Positions 48,426 to 60,285 of a stretch of 64,000 nt of DNA are shown here, in pieces. Numbering within the stretch: position 1 is the stretch's first letter; every line of letters begins with the position of its first letter. The position numbers and the translations under genes were made by a program. The DNA is taken from assembly GCA_963855995.1 (NCBI GenBank), contig OY979716.1:21901321-21965320 (forward strand). The letters are read 5' to 3'. This DNA is from Muricea muricata. Its lineage: Eukaryota > Cnidaria > Anthozoa > Malacalcyonacea > Plexauridae. The notes under the pieces are model-generated. The model made no database searches. It saw nothing but the letters and a program-made list of their open reading frames with translations, and was not told where the DNA came from.

Positions 48426-51400
48426 CTAAAATATATATATATATATAAAGGGACTCAGCAAAAATTGCGTATTTTGGCTTAAAGTTAATTTGGCGTGATG
48501 CCATCACACATCGTTAAATAAATACCGGGTGTCGGCCCCAAAAATACAATAGTTGAATTAAACATTTTACTTCAGATACAGCGGTATACTAAAACACTGT
48601 ATGCAGTTTTTTTTAACACCTGGTAGTGTATATACTTACATCTTTAAATTTTATAATAGCTGCGCCTTTCCGGTTTGTCTTTTTTTCGATAATTAACACT
48701 GCTTTATGAACATCTTTGTTGTTGATTTCCTCCTTCCTGGTTATCTTTTTTACGTTTTTAATCAGCCTCTCAACAGACTTTTGATGGGAAAACCCTGGCA
48801 ATACTCTCGCCATTTCTTTACGTACCTTAAAGCAAAGAAACCTCGCATTTAATTACACAACTTTGTCACAGAGATATTTATCTCATCTCCGTTATGTTTC
48901 CTATCGTTACTAAGTGATCTGACCGTAAGTGAAAGGCCCTGGAACTAGTTGCCGAATAGAAATCTTCTCTCCTGTGTTTAACAACTTATGCTATCTATTT
49001 TCCTTTATGAAACTTGTTGAAATAGTAATTATGTTCAATAAAGAAAATTATTAAGTTTAGCAAAAATTTGGAAATGAAGAAAGTTAGATTTCATGAGGAA
49101 TTTAGTAGCTTGGATCGAAAAATTTATTTTTATACTTTCAGTACTTTCCGTGCTTTCGGATCACTTGGTTTTGCGGCAAAAAACACGATTCGTATGACTA
49201 AATACATGTGCTACACTCACATTCTCCACTTTTCCAAGGTATGGACACATGTCCAATATTTCTTTACAGGACTTAGCCTCTACTTGAATAAATGTTCTCC
49301 TTGCTTGGAACGTTTCGTCAACCAAGGCAGAAAACGTTTTGCCAGAGATGGAGCCGATTTTGTAGCTTTTTAGCAGCTCCAAATTATGCCTTTGCGTGAC
49401 CTCATCATCCACTTTATTTTCTGTTAGCTTTGCTATCTTGGCTGCTGAACAGCTTGGCTCTCCTTTCAGCGATCCTTCCATTTTTTTGAGCTTTGAATAC
49501 CGCCTCTGATTTCTAAAATATTGACTCAACTGCTTCTGTACAGATGACTACAAAAAAGGTTAATAATGTTAAGGCAATGCTTTTAGAAATAGTGGCAGGG
49601 CTCTCCCAAATTTCAACTGTACTCTTATGATTAGGATGTGTATGTATTTATGAAAGTTATCATACCCAATAAGATGAACCAGTTAGGTCCTTTAACTCCG
49701 GGAACCTTTCGCAGGCCTTTAATGCCATCCTTTTATAATCTCCCTGCAGTGGTTCACTGCAAAGACCATGATAAAACGTGGCCAAGTCTGCAATAAGTTG
49801 TCTCCTTACAGGTAACACGTTCCCAGCTTCGATTGCTTTTTCGACTTTAATTGAGTACCTGTCGGGAAATGGCAAATGAAGCGGTAGCCCCAAATTTGAT
49901 TTGTCATTTTTGGAAGGTTTGGATGTTGACGGTTTGGCAACAGGTCCTTTGGACGTTGATAGTTTGCACTCTTTGGCAGCAGGTACTTTGGACGTTGATG
50001 GTTTGCACTCTTTGGCAACAGGTCCTTGTGCTGGTTTTTCGTCCCGTACAGGCAAATCTCCATTGAAATAGCTTGGCGTTGACGTAAGTGGACTGTTGAA
50101 GTCTACTACTTGAAAATTGATCAACAGGTTCCAAGTCAGTAAAGTCACCAAAACCATCGACATGAGAGAATATATTTTCCAACTGAAAATAATAAAATTG
50201 ACAGATTATCACGGATTGTGCAATGATTTAAAACATATAGACCTAATCAAACTATAATGGGGAGGAGGTCCTGAAACTGAAATAAGAACAAGTTTATTAT
50301 ATTCATATCAAAAATAGCATTTACAAGCATCGAAATCAATTTGTATTAATCACCAAATATATTTACAATGTTTCTTGTTTTGAGAGCTGTTTATATGAAA
50401 CGAGCTAGTTTTCACGGTAAACCGAGCTGATTTGTGTGTATTTCGCAAGGTTATGTGAACGAAAAATATAAGCCGGACGCGCCTTTCAAGCTTACTTTAA
50501 ATAAATCTTGAAGCTGCTGCGCGGTAGAAAAAAACAGTCACCGCGCTAGCTCACTTATATAAACAGCTCTTTATACGTTCCAAAGCTATGCTAGTTCTGT
50601 TTTTGAAGTTCCTCGATCAGTTCGACAAGATTATACCTCATGGCAGGATTTGATCTTGTACACCTTTTAGCAAATTGTCTAAGGCTATCAATTTTAAAGA
50701 CTCTAGCAACGTCATAGAAGACAATTCCTAATGAAAATATGTCACTTTGAACAGACTGGGGAGCATCGCCCTCGATCACTTCAGGGGCGATGTGACTGTG
50801 TAGCTTATAATATTTCTCCTTTTCAGCTGGTGAAAGCTTGTAGAGTTTTCCTTGCGCTATGCATCGTGACTTTCCAAAGTCATTCAAGACCACATGCACA
50901 TTCTGGTTTACTGACTGGCTTTGCGTGGAAGATGGATCTTGCGTTAAGAGCAAATTATCGCTTTTCACGTCGTTGTGTAGGTAACCGGATCGGTGCATGT
51001 ATTCTAAGGCACTTGCACTCTCTCGCATAAGTGAGAACCAAGGCAATTTTGCAGATGATTCCTTTCTAAGAGCATCTAAAATGGTGACAGCTTCCCCTTC
51101 AATACCACAGAAACGTGATACAAGACAGTACGGAGTCGATGTTGAACATATTCCAAACAAATATGGCAGGTGCTGGTGAGAAAGCCGTGACATTATTGTT
51201 GCTTCTCTTAGGACATCTTGCTTGGAACTTTGATCCGTTTTGAATTTCTTAACTGCCACACAATACCCATGAAATTTGCGAATCTCCACTGTACCATGCA
51301 AATGTACCTTTTCCCAGAAACGAATCACTCTTAAATTGAGACAGTAATGCTGGATTTATTTCATGCAGTTCCAATTTAATATCTGAGTCGGAATTGGCTT

Positions 51401-53539
51401 TTTTGGCGGCCATTTTTAATTTTCGGTGTTGGGAAAAACACAACTCTTTCAGCTTTATAAAGTCAGCATTTGTCTTCTCGTTCTCCTCTATTTGAGTGGT
51501 AAGCTTAGTTTTTATTTCATTATTTATCTTCTTGTAATGATTCAGGTTTTGCTTTTTCTTCTTATAACGGCGAGCTTGATTCATTCTTCTTTTTTCACCG
51601 GCAGTGTTTTCCCTTGATTTCCGCTTTCGTTTTCCTTCATTACATGACTTAATATGCAAGGGATATGACAAGAATTTCTTTGATTAATGGCCTTACATGC
51701 AGGCATAGGGATATAATGAAAATGAAATGAAATAACATGAGAAATACAATAATGGCTGAACTCATGCTATAGGATTATTTACCTTTTAATGTGTATAGCC
51801 ACTTGATTAAAGTGATGTGTAAAGTGGTAATGTACAACAAAATAAGCCACATTTTACAAAAAATAGATCATGAAATAGCTTGAGGTGATGTCAGATGTCA
51901 AGTATTTGTCAAAAGGTCAATCAGTAATTATTGGAAAAAATGAACATGCTTAAACTGAAATCCTTTTCATTGTTGTTTCATGTGATATGGAGATCAAAAT
52001 ATTCTAGTAATTATAAATACAATTGCTGCATAACACTATGTTCCTGTCTCAAATGGGCCATTTGTCCAGTGCGGCAAGGGATGCGCCATCCCACCATAAC
52101 ATATATTATGCAGCAATCAAAACCCATAAAGTATTAGGTCTAATCAAATAAGCCACACTTTACAAAAAATAGATCATGAAATAGCTTGAGGTGATGTCAG
52201 ATGTCAAGCATTTGTCAAAATGAGAATTAGTAATTATTGGAAAAAATAAACTTAACCATGCTAAAACTAAAATCCTTTTCATTGTTGTTTCATGTGGTAT
52301 GGAGATCAAAATATTCTAGTAATTATAAATACAATTGCTGCATAACACTATGTTCCTGTCTCAAATGGGCCATTTGTCCAGTGCGGCAAGGGATGCGCCA
52401 TCCCACCATAACATATATTATGCAGCAATCAAAACCCATAAAGTATTAGGTCTAATCAAATAAGCCACACTTCACAAAAAATAGATCATGAAATAGCTTG
52501 AGGTGATGTCAGATGTCAAGCATTTGTCAGAATGTCAATCAGTAATTATTGGAAAAAATAAACTTATCATGCTAAACTTATGGTTTAAACCTAAATTACT
52601 TTCATTGTTGGTTCATATGATATTGATATCATATTCTTTTATGACACCTACTACGCAGTAAATTTACACTTTATATAAAATGGAACATAACTATAGGTCT
52701 ATATAACCGGGAAAGCTAAAAGTTGTCACAAGCTGTAGGTCTATTTTATTAGAAATGAGTTTTATTAAAGAAACTATAACACGCGATCTTAAAGTGCTGT
52801 AAATGTGGTTTTACCCCAAATTCAAACCAAGTGTAACACAGTTGAATACATCTTATTAAAGCTACAGAGCATGACAAAATTTTTGCACAGTGTGCCACAG
52901 TAATAAACGATTTTTCGCAGCTAGAAATAACATCAATACTTTAAATACATATGAAAGACACTTGAAATCCCCTAACTACAAATACTAGTAAGTTGTCCAA
53001 CACAGCAGATTTTTCATGCCGGAATGGGCCACGCGTTAGAATTTTAGCACTTTGAGAAACACTATTTTACTTTGTCACACATATGTTTGAACAAGACTCA
53101 CCGCGTTTTCATCGATCACATTCTGGGCTTCTATCACATTCTGGGCTTGTTCCACAACTTCTGCTTCCTCTACTTTAACGGGAACACACACCTTTTGGTC
53201 TTCGAGTTCGAGGCTTTTTACCACACGCTTCAAATGTAAACGATGGCCAGACTTCTCGGAAATACTGCATGGAGCTCGTCTTTATCGTCCATGAGACAAC
53301 ATACAGTTGCCCCATCAATATCATTCTCTGTTATAAAAAAGAATAGGTTATAACTTATAGCCATGAGATAAAAAGTGCGCGTACGAAAGTGAATATGCCG
53401 CGTTGCGGCATATTGTATATTTTGATCTAAAAATGTTACTCTATGATTTACCTAGCAAGGATTGACAAATATCCTCAGGAACATCTTTGCCCTTCAACAT
53501 TTCGGCCAGTTGCACGCGGTTTAATTTCGCTAATTCCAT
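48111..53539 (-). CDS. SAM-domain / SAMD3-like gene, six exons recognised
   Basis: Exons (transcription order): 53452-53539, 53102-53327, 49666-50182, 49221-49547, 48640-48825, 48111-48425, all with GT-AG ends. Exons 1-2 form a SAM protein-interaction domain: MELAKLNRVQLAEML, then ENDIDGATVCCLMDDKDEL and SGHRLHLKRVVKSLE. Exons 3-6 match the family usually annotated SAMD3-like in cnidarians and fish: PFPDRYS.K...A, RRQLIADLATFYHGL, FPELKD..GSSYW, then ...QYFRNQRRYSKLKK, QARRTFI, CPYLGKVEN, and at the end IFETSANILEALVDLISAYY and FQDF. Function unknown. One frame break lies in exon 2 (near 53262) and one probably in exon 3 (near 50110). A kinase ORF occupies the intron between exons 2 and 3. 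The exon 2-3 link is inferred. Confidence 0.7.
48640..48825 (-). CDS. SAMD3-like gene, exon 5
   Basis: 62 codons, acceptor gctttaag, donor gtaagt. VRKEMARVLPGFSHQKSVER, then IKNVKKITRKEE and IEKKTNRKGAAI. Lysine-rich; matches the central part of the family in position. Confidence 0.7.
49221..49547 (-). CDS. SAMD3-like gene, exon 4
   Basis: 109 codons exactly, acceptor tttttgtag, donor gtgagt. SSVQKQLSQYFRNQRRYSKL begins the exon; later TFQARRTFIQVEAKSCKEIL and CPYLGKVEN. The RNxRR and F.xRR.xI patterns are what define this family. Confidence 0.8.
49666..50182 (-). CDS. SAMD3-like gene, exon 3 with 13-residue tandem repeat
   Basis: Donor gtatga after GSSYW, acceptor attttcag. The first ~25 codons read LENIFSHVDGFGDFTDLEPV in one frame, the remainder in another (DFNSPLTSTPSYF onward), so a frameshift near 50110 or an alternative acceptor there is needed. 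In the middle, GPVAKECKPSTSK, VPAAKECKLSTSK and GPVAKPSTSK form a 39-bp tandem repeat. The structured part starts LPFPDRYSIKVEKAIEAGNV. Confidence 0.7.
50383..50570. mobile_element. 188-bp MITE
   Basis: Inverted ends AGAGCTGTTTATAT / ATATAAACAGCTCT, then GAGCTAG / CTAGCTC. It sits between the kinase ORF and SAMD3-like exon 3. Confidence 0.75.
50591..51671 (-). CDS. Protein kinase with coiled-coil-like N-terminus (frame broken in Gly loop)
   Basis: The N-terminal frame (51671 to ~51300) is lysine-rich and helical-looking, then INPALLSQFKSDSFLGKGTF, the start of a glycine loop. The kinase continues in another frame from GTVEIRKFHGYCVAVKKF: VAVK lysine, HLPYLFGIC, HNDVKSDNLLL (HND for the usual HRD, catalytic Asp kept), LNDFGKSR (DFG kept), HIAPEVIEGDAPQ (APE), DIFSLGIVFYD, ending LIEELQKQN with a stop at 50591. 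The two frames are separated by four extra bases (GCAT) inside the loop, so as read the gene is broken. Catalytic residues suggest an active ancestor. Tyrosine/TKL-like in style. It could be a one-exon gene nested in the SAM gene, or once a SAM-kinase fusion. Confidence 0.75.
51672..51830. other. Upstream of kinase ORF
   Basis: AT-rich. No promoter motif I can support. Confidence 0.3.
51834..52610. repeat. Tandem repeat, ~309-bp unit, 2.5 copies
   Basis: Units start near 51836, 52144 and 52454 (AATAAGCCACA(T/C)TTTACAAAA...). Identity between the first two is very high. Each full unit contains a ~100-bp insert bounded by ATTGCTGCATAA / TTATGCAGCAAT; a diverged copy of that insert is at 54789-54890. 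Confidence 0.92.
52611..53100. other. Intron or intergenic stretch
   Basis: No exon or repeat recognised. Confidence 0.4.
53102..53327 (-). CDS. SAM-domain exon 2 (one frameshift)
   Basis: Acceptor tataacag, donor gtgagt. ENDIDGATVCCLMDDKDEL is followed in a shifted frame by SEKSGHRLHLKRVVKSLELE, then an acidic tail with a repeat VIEAQNV / VIDENA. The FxENDIDG...(D)EL....G.R..L...I..L pattern is that of SAM domains. The single-base shift near 53262 may be a real lesion or an assembly error. Confidence 0.75.
53392..53414. repeat. Perfect short palindrome AATATGCCGC-GTT-GCGGCATATT
   Basis: A 10-bp perfect stem with a 3-nt spacer, inside the first intron of the SAM gene. Confidence 0.9.
53452..53539 (-). 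CDS. SAM-domain exon 1 (start codon)
   Basis: ATG at 53537-53539. MELAKLNRVQLAEMLKGKDV, then PEDICQSLL, splitting a Gly/Glu codon at the gtaaat donor. It supplies helices 1-2 of the SAM domain completed in exon 2. This start is about 315 bp from the transposase start on the other strand, so the two genes share a short divergent promoter region. Confidence 0.72.
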
Positions 53540-53854
53540 TGAAATTTACGTTTATATTTTACGAGTTCAAAGTGGAGAACCTGTCTCTAGCAGTGCCTAA
53601 ATTTTCTGTGGCGTTTGTCAATTGATGTCCAGTGTAGTAGGATTCTCTGCGCACGCGGGTGCTCATTGGTCGAATACCTGTCAAAATGATTTATGGCGGT
53701 AGACCTATTACGCATTGTGAGCCGAGGTGTCACTTGCCAAGAAATATGAAGTTTCTATATGATTGTGAATATGAGGAAATAGTGACGTTTCAAGCACTCA
53801 AATTTCGAATATATTTATTTACCTAACTTAGCAATTCAATTAAGCTAGAGCTTC
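53540..53854. promoter_or_regulatory. Divergent promoter region between SAM gene and transposase
   Basis: 315 bp between two outward-facing start codons. It contains CGCACGCGGGTGCTCATTGG (an inverted CCAAT, about 53651-53670). Shared control is an inference from geometry. Confidence 0.4.
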
Positions 53855-54460
53855 ATGGCGGCAAACCATGACGCCGGCTTTTATTGTGACTTTTGTAATT
53901 TGTTTTGCGGTAGCACACAGAGTTTACGCTTTTTCAAACATTTGGTAAATACTCATTCAAATGACCCAAACTTCAAAGTGTACTGTGGATATTGTCCACG
54001 CTCCTTTACCAAAGTCAATAGCCTTCAAAAGCATTATTATAGAGATCACAAAAATGTAATTCAAAATAATGACGAAAATCCAAACTTAGAAATACAAGGC
54101 ACACTAAATTACAATGACTCAGGGAACTATAGCCCAGATAGTGACCAACAAAACATTGATTCTGAAACTGCATATAAAAATTTAAAACACCATGCTGCCA
54201 AATTCCTGCTGTGCGCAAAAGAAAGGGGCAAAATTACCCAAACGGCGTTGAATATGGTCAAAGATTCTACCAAAACTCTTTTAAGTGAGTATTTTGAAGT
54301 AGTGAAAAACGTTCTGGTGGAAAAAATCCGTGACGAAGTTGGGGCTCAGTTTCAGTTTTCACGTGACATGGATGAGTTGTTTGAGGTGGACAAAGTTTTT
54401 GAGGGGCTGGACACAGAATACCAACAGAACAGTTACTACAAAGAGCAGTTTGGTTTGGTG
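53855..54460 (+). CDS. Transposase exon 1 with C2H2 fingers
   Basis: 202 codons. MAANHDAGFYCDFCNLFCGS opens a C-x2-C...H-x4-H finger; a second follows in YCGYCPRSFTKVNSLQKHYY (C-x2-C-x12-H-x4-H). An acidic linker and a helical segment (FLLCAKERGKITQTALNMVK) follow. The fingers probably bind element ends; inference. Donor gtaaga. Confidence 0.8.
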
Positions 54461-57400
54461 GTAAGATACATCATTTACCCCATCAACAACCCTGCCTGTA
54501 GTAACTGCTTCTATTAAGCAATTACACTATCTAAACACTATGAATATCTTACAGGAACCAGTTTCAGAAAAGTTAGGCGATCAATGGAAACATGTCAGGT
54601 CGAAAGGGCGAACTATACCCAAACGGGTAATAGCATATGGTTAAAGGGTGCCATTGCTGAAAAACTTAGAGGTATTTTAAAATAAGCTTGTTATTATAAT
54701 TATGTTGAAGTGTTAAAAGTTACTTGCGTATCAGTATCAATTAACAATTACTACTGCAAAACATTGTCTTTCACACAATTGCTTACATAAAACTGCTGCC
54801 TAACACTGTGTTCTTGCTTCAAATGAGTCATTTGTCCAGGCATGGGATTTGTTATCATATATTATGCAGCAATCGACATATTAACGTGTTGTTTTTGATG
54901 CAGAGAAACATGAGACTGATATAAACAATGAAATGTGGCAGAAGTACAGTAAAGTAGAATTAAAACCATCTAATCGCAGCATTTTTTTCCAACAAATTTA
55001 CAGGCACTTTTGCAGAATCCAGATGCTCTAAAAGAAATTGACAACCCTCACTTTTCAACCGATGGTGTCATGCGAGATATTATGGATGGGGAATTTTACA
55101 ACACTCATCCAATATTCTTAACAAATAAGAAAGCATTACAGCTTCTTGGATATTATGATGACCTGGAGCTAGCTAACCCGCTAGGATCTAAATCTAAGAT
55201 TCATAAAATTGGCAAGTTTTCAATGTAAAAATTTGAGGGTAAAATATAGGTGTTAAGGGTTTTAAAAAGAAACTGCAGAGTCAGAGCATACGCTGAACGT
55301 CATGCACTACATGCAAATAACAAACTTATAAATTAACTAAATATTAATTATATTTATTTAAAACAGTATTTTTTCATTCTTAACAGGTGCATTCTATTAT
55401 ATGCTAGGGAATATCTCACCATTATATCGTTCCACAACAAGGATGATTCAACTGCTTGCGGTCGCCAGAACATCTGACCTGAAACATTATGGAATGGATG
55501 TATTATTGAAACCGATAACAGAAGAGATCAACAAACTGGCCAAGGTTGTCAAACTTTATTTTTGAAACACATATTTTGATTGCTGACGCTAGTTGAACAA
55601 TAAAGCAACTGCTATTTTTCTTAATCACCCACTAATATAGATTATTGAACACTGTATCTCCCTCAATATCGTCCAAGACACTAAGGGGCTCCATTTAAAA
55701 TCTCAAATAATTGGACCAAATATACTGCATATAGTTATACCATATCTAATATTTTTAAAATAAGGGTGACGGATGGTGTTTTACAATTGATGGTGAACAA
55801 AGAATATTTCAAGGTGACTTACTTGTCTGGAGTGGTGACACACTGGCAAGCCAAAGCATAGCTGGCTTTAAAGAAGGCGTTGGGGGGGGGGGGGCGTTTC
55901 GCCTTTGCAGAAACTGTTTGGCAACAAGGGATGAAAGTAATAAAGAGGTGCTGAAGTCTTCACTATCCAACAACTGTTGTACTTGAAATGTCTAAGTAGC
56001 ATTTTCTTAAAGTTTGTCTTATTAAGCAATAAATCCAATAAGTGACAATATGCCAAAATTTCACAACTTTTAACTATTTCTTTGTTCTTATCCAACACTA
56101 GTTTATTTAATTGGGGGGGGGGGGGCTCTGGTGCAGAGACATGTATAACTGATACTAAAAAATCAAATGTCATGAATGTACCATTTAATAACAAGAACAT
56201 TTTAAAAATGCATTTTTATATGTTTCTCCATCTTCTAGTTCTGTTCCGAGAATTTCCAGCAAAGAACTTTAGAAACCCACTTGAAGATATGTGAAATGAT
56301 TGAAGATGATCAAAACAGTTGCGCAGTTAGAGAACGCCTTTCAACAACATATGGTATAAACAGAAAAAGTGTGTTGGTTAATGTGGGTAACTTTGATGTT
56401 TGTCAATGTTTTCCACAGGATATTATGCATGTTCTGTTTGAAGGAGTAATGCCCTATGAGACCAAGCTCTTGCTGAGAGTTCTTTTAGATGAGAAAAAGT
56501 ATCTATCCATCAATGATCTAAACCAGAGACTGGACAGTTTTGATTATGGATACATGGACAGTAAGAACAAACCAACGCTAATTGCAAGAGAGAATTTAAA
56601 TTGTTCTGATGCTAAATTTAAACAAAGTGGTGTGTAATAAATTATTCTATATAAAATAATAACAGAGAGTTAATATGATTTGTAAATACAATTTAATACA
56701 TGTCAACAGTATCAGTCAATAGTTGGCATTTAGCAGGTCTAGTATATAGCACTATAAACTTTTTGCAGTAATTTACAGTATGACAAACATACCAACTGGT
56801 TGGCATTGTAAGCTATAATATGTATAAACAGCAAGCATCTAAGAGGATACCTACTACCTCAGCAATAATTCCATAGAATTCAACATTTTAATTCAAGGAA
56901 ACTCCTTAATTGCTGTGAGTCAGTCTACCATTTGGGGAATCGTCATTGATTCAGACTAATGACAAAATTGAGCCTAACATTAAAAAAAAGTCACAAAGAA
57001 ACTTATGCAGACCATTTAACTCTACAAGTCTCATTGCAATTACAAACTTTTTTCTTTCTAATTTAGCTTCACAAATGTGGTGTCTTTTCCGCTTTTTGCC
57101 AATTATGATAGGAGACTTGGTAGACAGGAGTCTAAAGCAATGGCATTGTTTCCTTATGTTGTGGAATATTGTTCAAATATGTTGCTCCCAAACAATATGC
57201 AAAGAAGATGTCCCCTACTTAAAGATGTCAATAGAAGAACACCACATGTTATTCAAAGAGGTCTACCCAACAGCTTCAATCATACCAAAGCTACATTATT
57301 TGATTCACGTTCCTGATGATATTGTCAGGTAGTGCAAACTACATAGTATAAACAAACAATGCATTATGATGAAAGTTGAACTTGCAGGCTATTAGTTAAG

Positions 57401-59172
57401 TACATATTACTGGTAGACCTGTGTAGAAATTAAAATGTTTATAAGTACGGTACTAATCTTTGCAGGTTTGGTCCACCCAGAAATTACTGGTCAATGCGAT
57501 TTGAAGCAAAGCATGGTTTCTTAAAAGGTGCTCTATCAAAGAACTTCAAGAATGTCTGTAAAACACTGGCAACTCGCCACCAAAGGTGCTCTTGAAAGTG
57601 TAACTTGTTTTATCAGTCATGCTACTCTATTTAAATCTATTTAGGCGACATGAAACTTGTGTGGTATTAGCCCATTAAGTGCCACTCCATTATCCAAAAG
57701 GAGGAAAATTGACTTAATCAGTTAAAATTTAGCTTAAACAGCTTAATGAGCTGAAGTTAAAATTATCAAGGCTCATCTGTGTCTTTGATCTAATATCTAG
57801 TAATCTGATTACATACTTGTGATTAATAAATTTATGTGAAGCGCAGACAATAAATGGAACAGAGGATATTCCATACTAGAACTTCTATGAGAACTTTTCT
57901 CTTGCAGATTTATGTGTTGGAACTTGCTCAAATCACCAGGCCAGACATTCACCCATTATCTCTACGAAGGGGACACAATTCCTTCAGGCAAGTACATTAC
58001 TGTAGCTACTGTATACTTATGAGCTAGGGCAAAGTTAAAGCCAATAAGTAAGTACCCGTTTCTTGATTAAAAAAAACAACTTATAAACTTGACAGATATA
58101 CAACATGTCATGCTTTATATAGCAATTTCTTCAGATTTATTAAAGATTATATATTAATTAATTAATTGTAATTATAATCAATTACAAACATTGATAACAG
58201 CTTAGCACAGCAATTGATTATAGGCATGATTTTGTCTTTGGATGATGTGGATGACTAAAATTTTACAGATCATCAAAATTACTGACTTTGATAATCAAGG
58301 ACATTTATCACTGATCCAAACTTTTGCACCCAAAAGCAAAATGTTTCACCCACGGTGCACAAGAACCACCCTCACGAACTAACAAAAATCAACAAACAAA
58401 TATTTGCACACACAGTGAAACTAAAATGTCTGTTTCGAAATAAATTTGGCTCTAATCCACATTTAACATCTAGGAAATCACAGCATTGATTTGAGCAGTC
58501 ATGAACTGGTAGACAGGCTTCAGGAAGCAGCTAATTTGCCAGATATGGATGCACCAATCATTGGAAGCAGGTATATGATCTTACTATTCAATTTATGTAC
58601 AAGTTAAAAACAAAGACTAGTGTTATTCAGTATTAAAGTACTAACATGTAACTAGTGTATTATCTGGATACGGGTTCTGAAATGAAGTATTGTGTACTTG
58701 AATTGGCATATAAACTGGCAATATAACATAATGTGTCATGATATATTTCAGTTTCACACATTTGTTTTTAATTATAATAAACTTACTTTTATCAGTGTCA
58801 ATTCCATCTCAATTCATGGTGTGGATTACAGATGTGGATGTGTTTTACGGCTGCAAGACATGGATGAGTCTCACTGGTGAAAAAGACTATCCTGAATATG
58901 GAATTTTAAGTGAAGTACTTGTGTTGGATGATGCAAAGTATTTTGTCTTGACTGTTTTGGAAACAGTTCTATTTTGGAGCCGCTATATGAGCTATGAAGT
59001 TCAACCAACAAGTGAGAAAAGAGTCTTAGTACCAAATGATCTACCATGGCATGGTGTCTTACATCTTATAAAGAAAGGTGGAAAATCATTTGTCATTGAA
59101 AAGCATTCTGCCAACATTGAGGAACTTTTAGATCATCAAACACCAGTGCCACTGTATGAAATACAGCTGTAA
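53855..59172 (+). CDS. CACTA/EnSpm-like transposase gene, 11 exons, decayed
   Basis: Exons: 53855-54460, 54555-54671, 55004-55211, 55387-55544, 55765-55947, 56239-56629, 57067-57328, 57466-57585, 57908-57987, 58474-58570, 58796-59172. Two introns begin GC (after 55211 and 57987), the others GT. Phases join throughout. Order: two C2H2-type fingers, YYDDLELANPLGS, a KxYGMDVLLKPIT block, CRNCLATRDE, FPQDIMHVLFEGVMPYE (a D-x-MH...EG block typical of CACTA transposases), IPKLHYLIHVPDDIVRFGPP, YWSMRFEAKHGFLKG and KTLATRHQ. It cuts and joins element ends in active relatives. Lesions: TAA at 54642-54644, a 12-G run shifting frame in exon 5, a shift near 58875. TAA stop at 59170-59172. Confidence 0.8.
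54785..54890. repeat. Diverged copy of the ~100-bp ATTGCTGCATAA MITE
   Basis: CTGCTGCCTAACACTGTG ... ATTATGCAGCAATC corresponds to the insert within the 309-bp tandem repeat. It lies in transposase intron 2. Confidence 0.75.
56239..56629 (+). CDS. Transposase exon 6 with the D-x-MH-EG block
   Basis: Acceptor atcttctag, donor gtgtgt. FCSENFQQRTLETHLKICEM, then YGINRKSVLVNVGNF, CQCFPQDIMHVLFEGVMPYE and LNQRLDSFDYGY. The Asp before MH is the best candidate catalytic residue visible in the gene. Fully open. Confidence 0.85.
57067..57585 (+). CDS. Transposase exons 7 and 8
   Basis: 57067-57328 encodes ASQMWCLFRFLPIMIGDLV, a helical Cys-rich part, and PKLHYLIHVPDDIVR; 57466-57585 continues FGPPRNYWSMRFEAKHGFLK and FKNVCKTLATRHQR. 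The R-F-G-P...W.MRFE.KH motif is the hallmark of animal EnSpm-like transposases and carries the conserved Glu. Intron at AG|G splits an Arg codon. Confidence 0.86.
58796..59172 (+). CDS. Transposase last exon (one frameshift)
   Basis: It enters in frame as SVNSISIHGVDYRCGCVLRL to about 58875, then family-like code continues in a second frame: DYPEYGILSEVLVLDDAKYF, then SYEV and LPWHGVLHLI, ending PVPLYEIQL. The break lies at a GGTGAAAAAGAC stretch. The end matches the expected C-terminal beta-rich tail. Confidence 0.75.
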
Positions 59173-59424
59173 CAATGTCAATGTATTGTTAAAAACATCA
59201 AAATATAAAAAAATTAATTGACTTTTATGTACTCAGTGGAGAATGATGTTTGTGGCATACAGTATGTCTGGCATACTGGCATATATATACACAATATGTC
59301 TGACAAATGGATATAAACTCAGAGTAACACCACAAACATTAATTTTTCACCTATATATAATTACATTTACATTTATTATGTTGATATTGGTAAATGCATG
59401 TAGTATCAAGTACACGAACTGACC

Positions 59425-59600
59425 TGATTGCATAGCTCAGTTCGCAGAGCAATGTATCACATTCTTAAGATAGCAGGTTTGACTTACACCATAGTCAGGC
59501 AACTATTTTTTAGCTTGCCTGGTGTGGATATAATTGATTCTGAGACTAATTTGCAACACCAGGCACCAGCAACATAGAACAATGTTGCCCCCACAATGCC
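59425..59600 (+). mobile_element. tRNA-derived SINE ending in a TA microsatellite
   Basis: GCATAGCTCAGTTCGCAGAG matches a tRNA A box and D arm. TAGCAGGTTTGACTTACACC is a decayed B box (canonical GGTTCGAATCC). A 100-bp body with an AGCTTGCCTGGTG / CACCAGGCA inverted pair follows, then (TA)n. It lies downstream of the transposase stop, inside the CACTA-like unit. Transcription by Pol III in an active relative is expected from the boxes. Confidence 0.65.
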
Positions 59601-60285
<685 letters not shown>

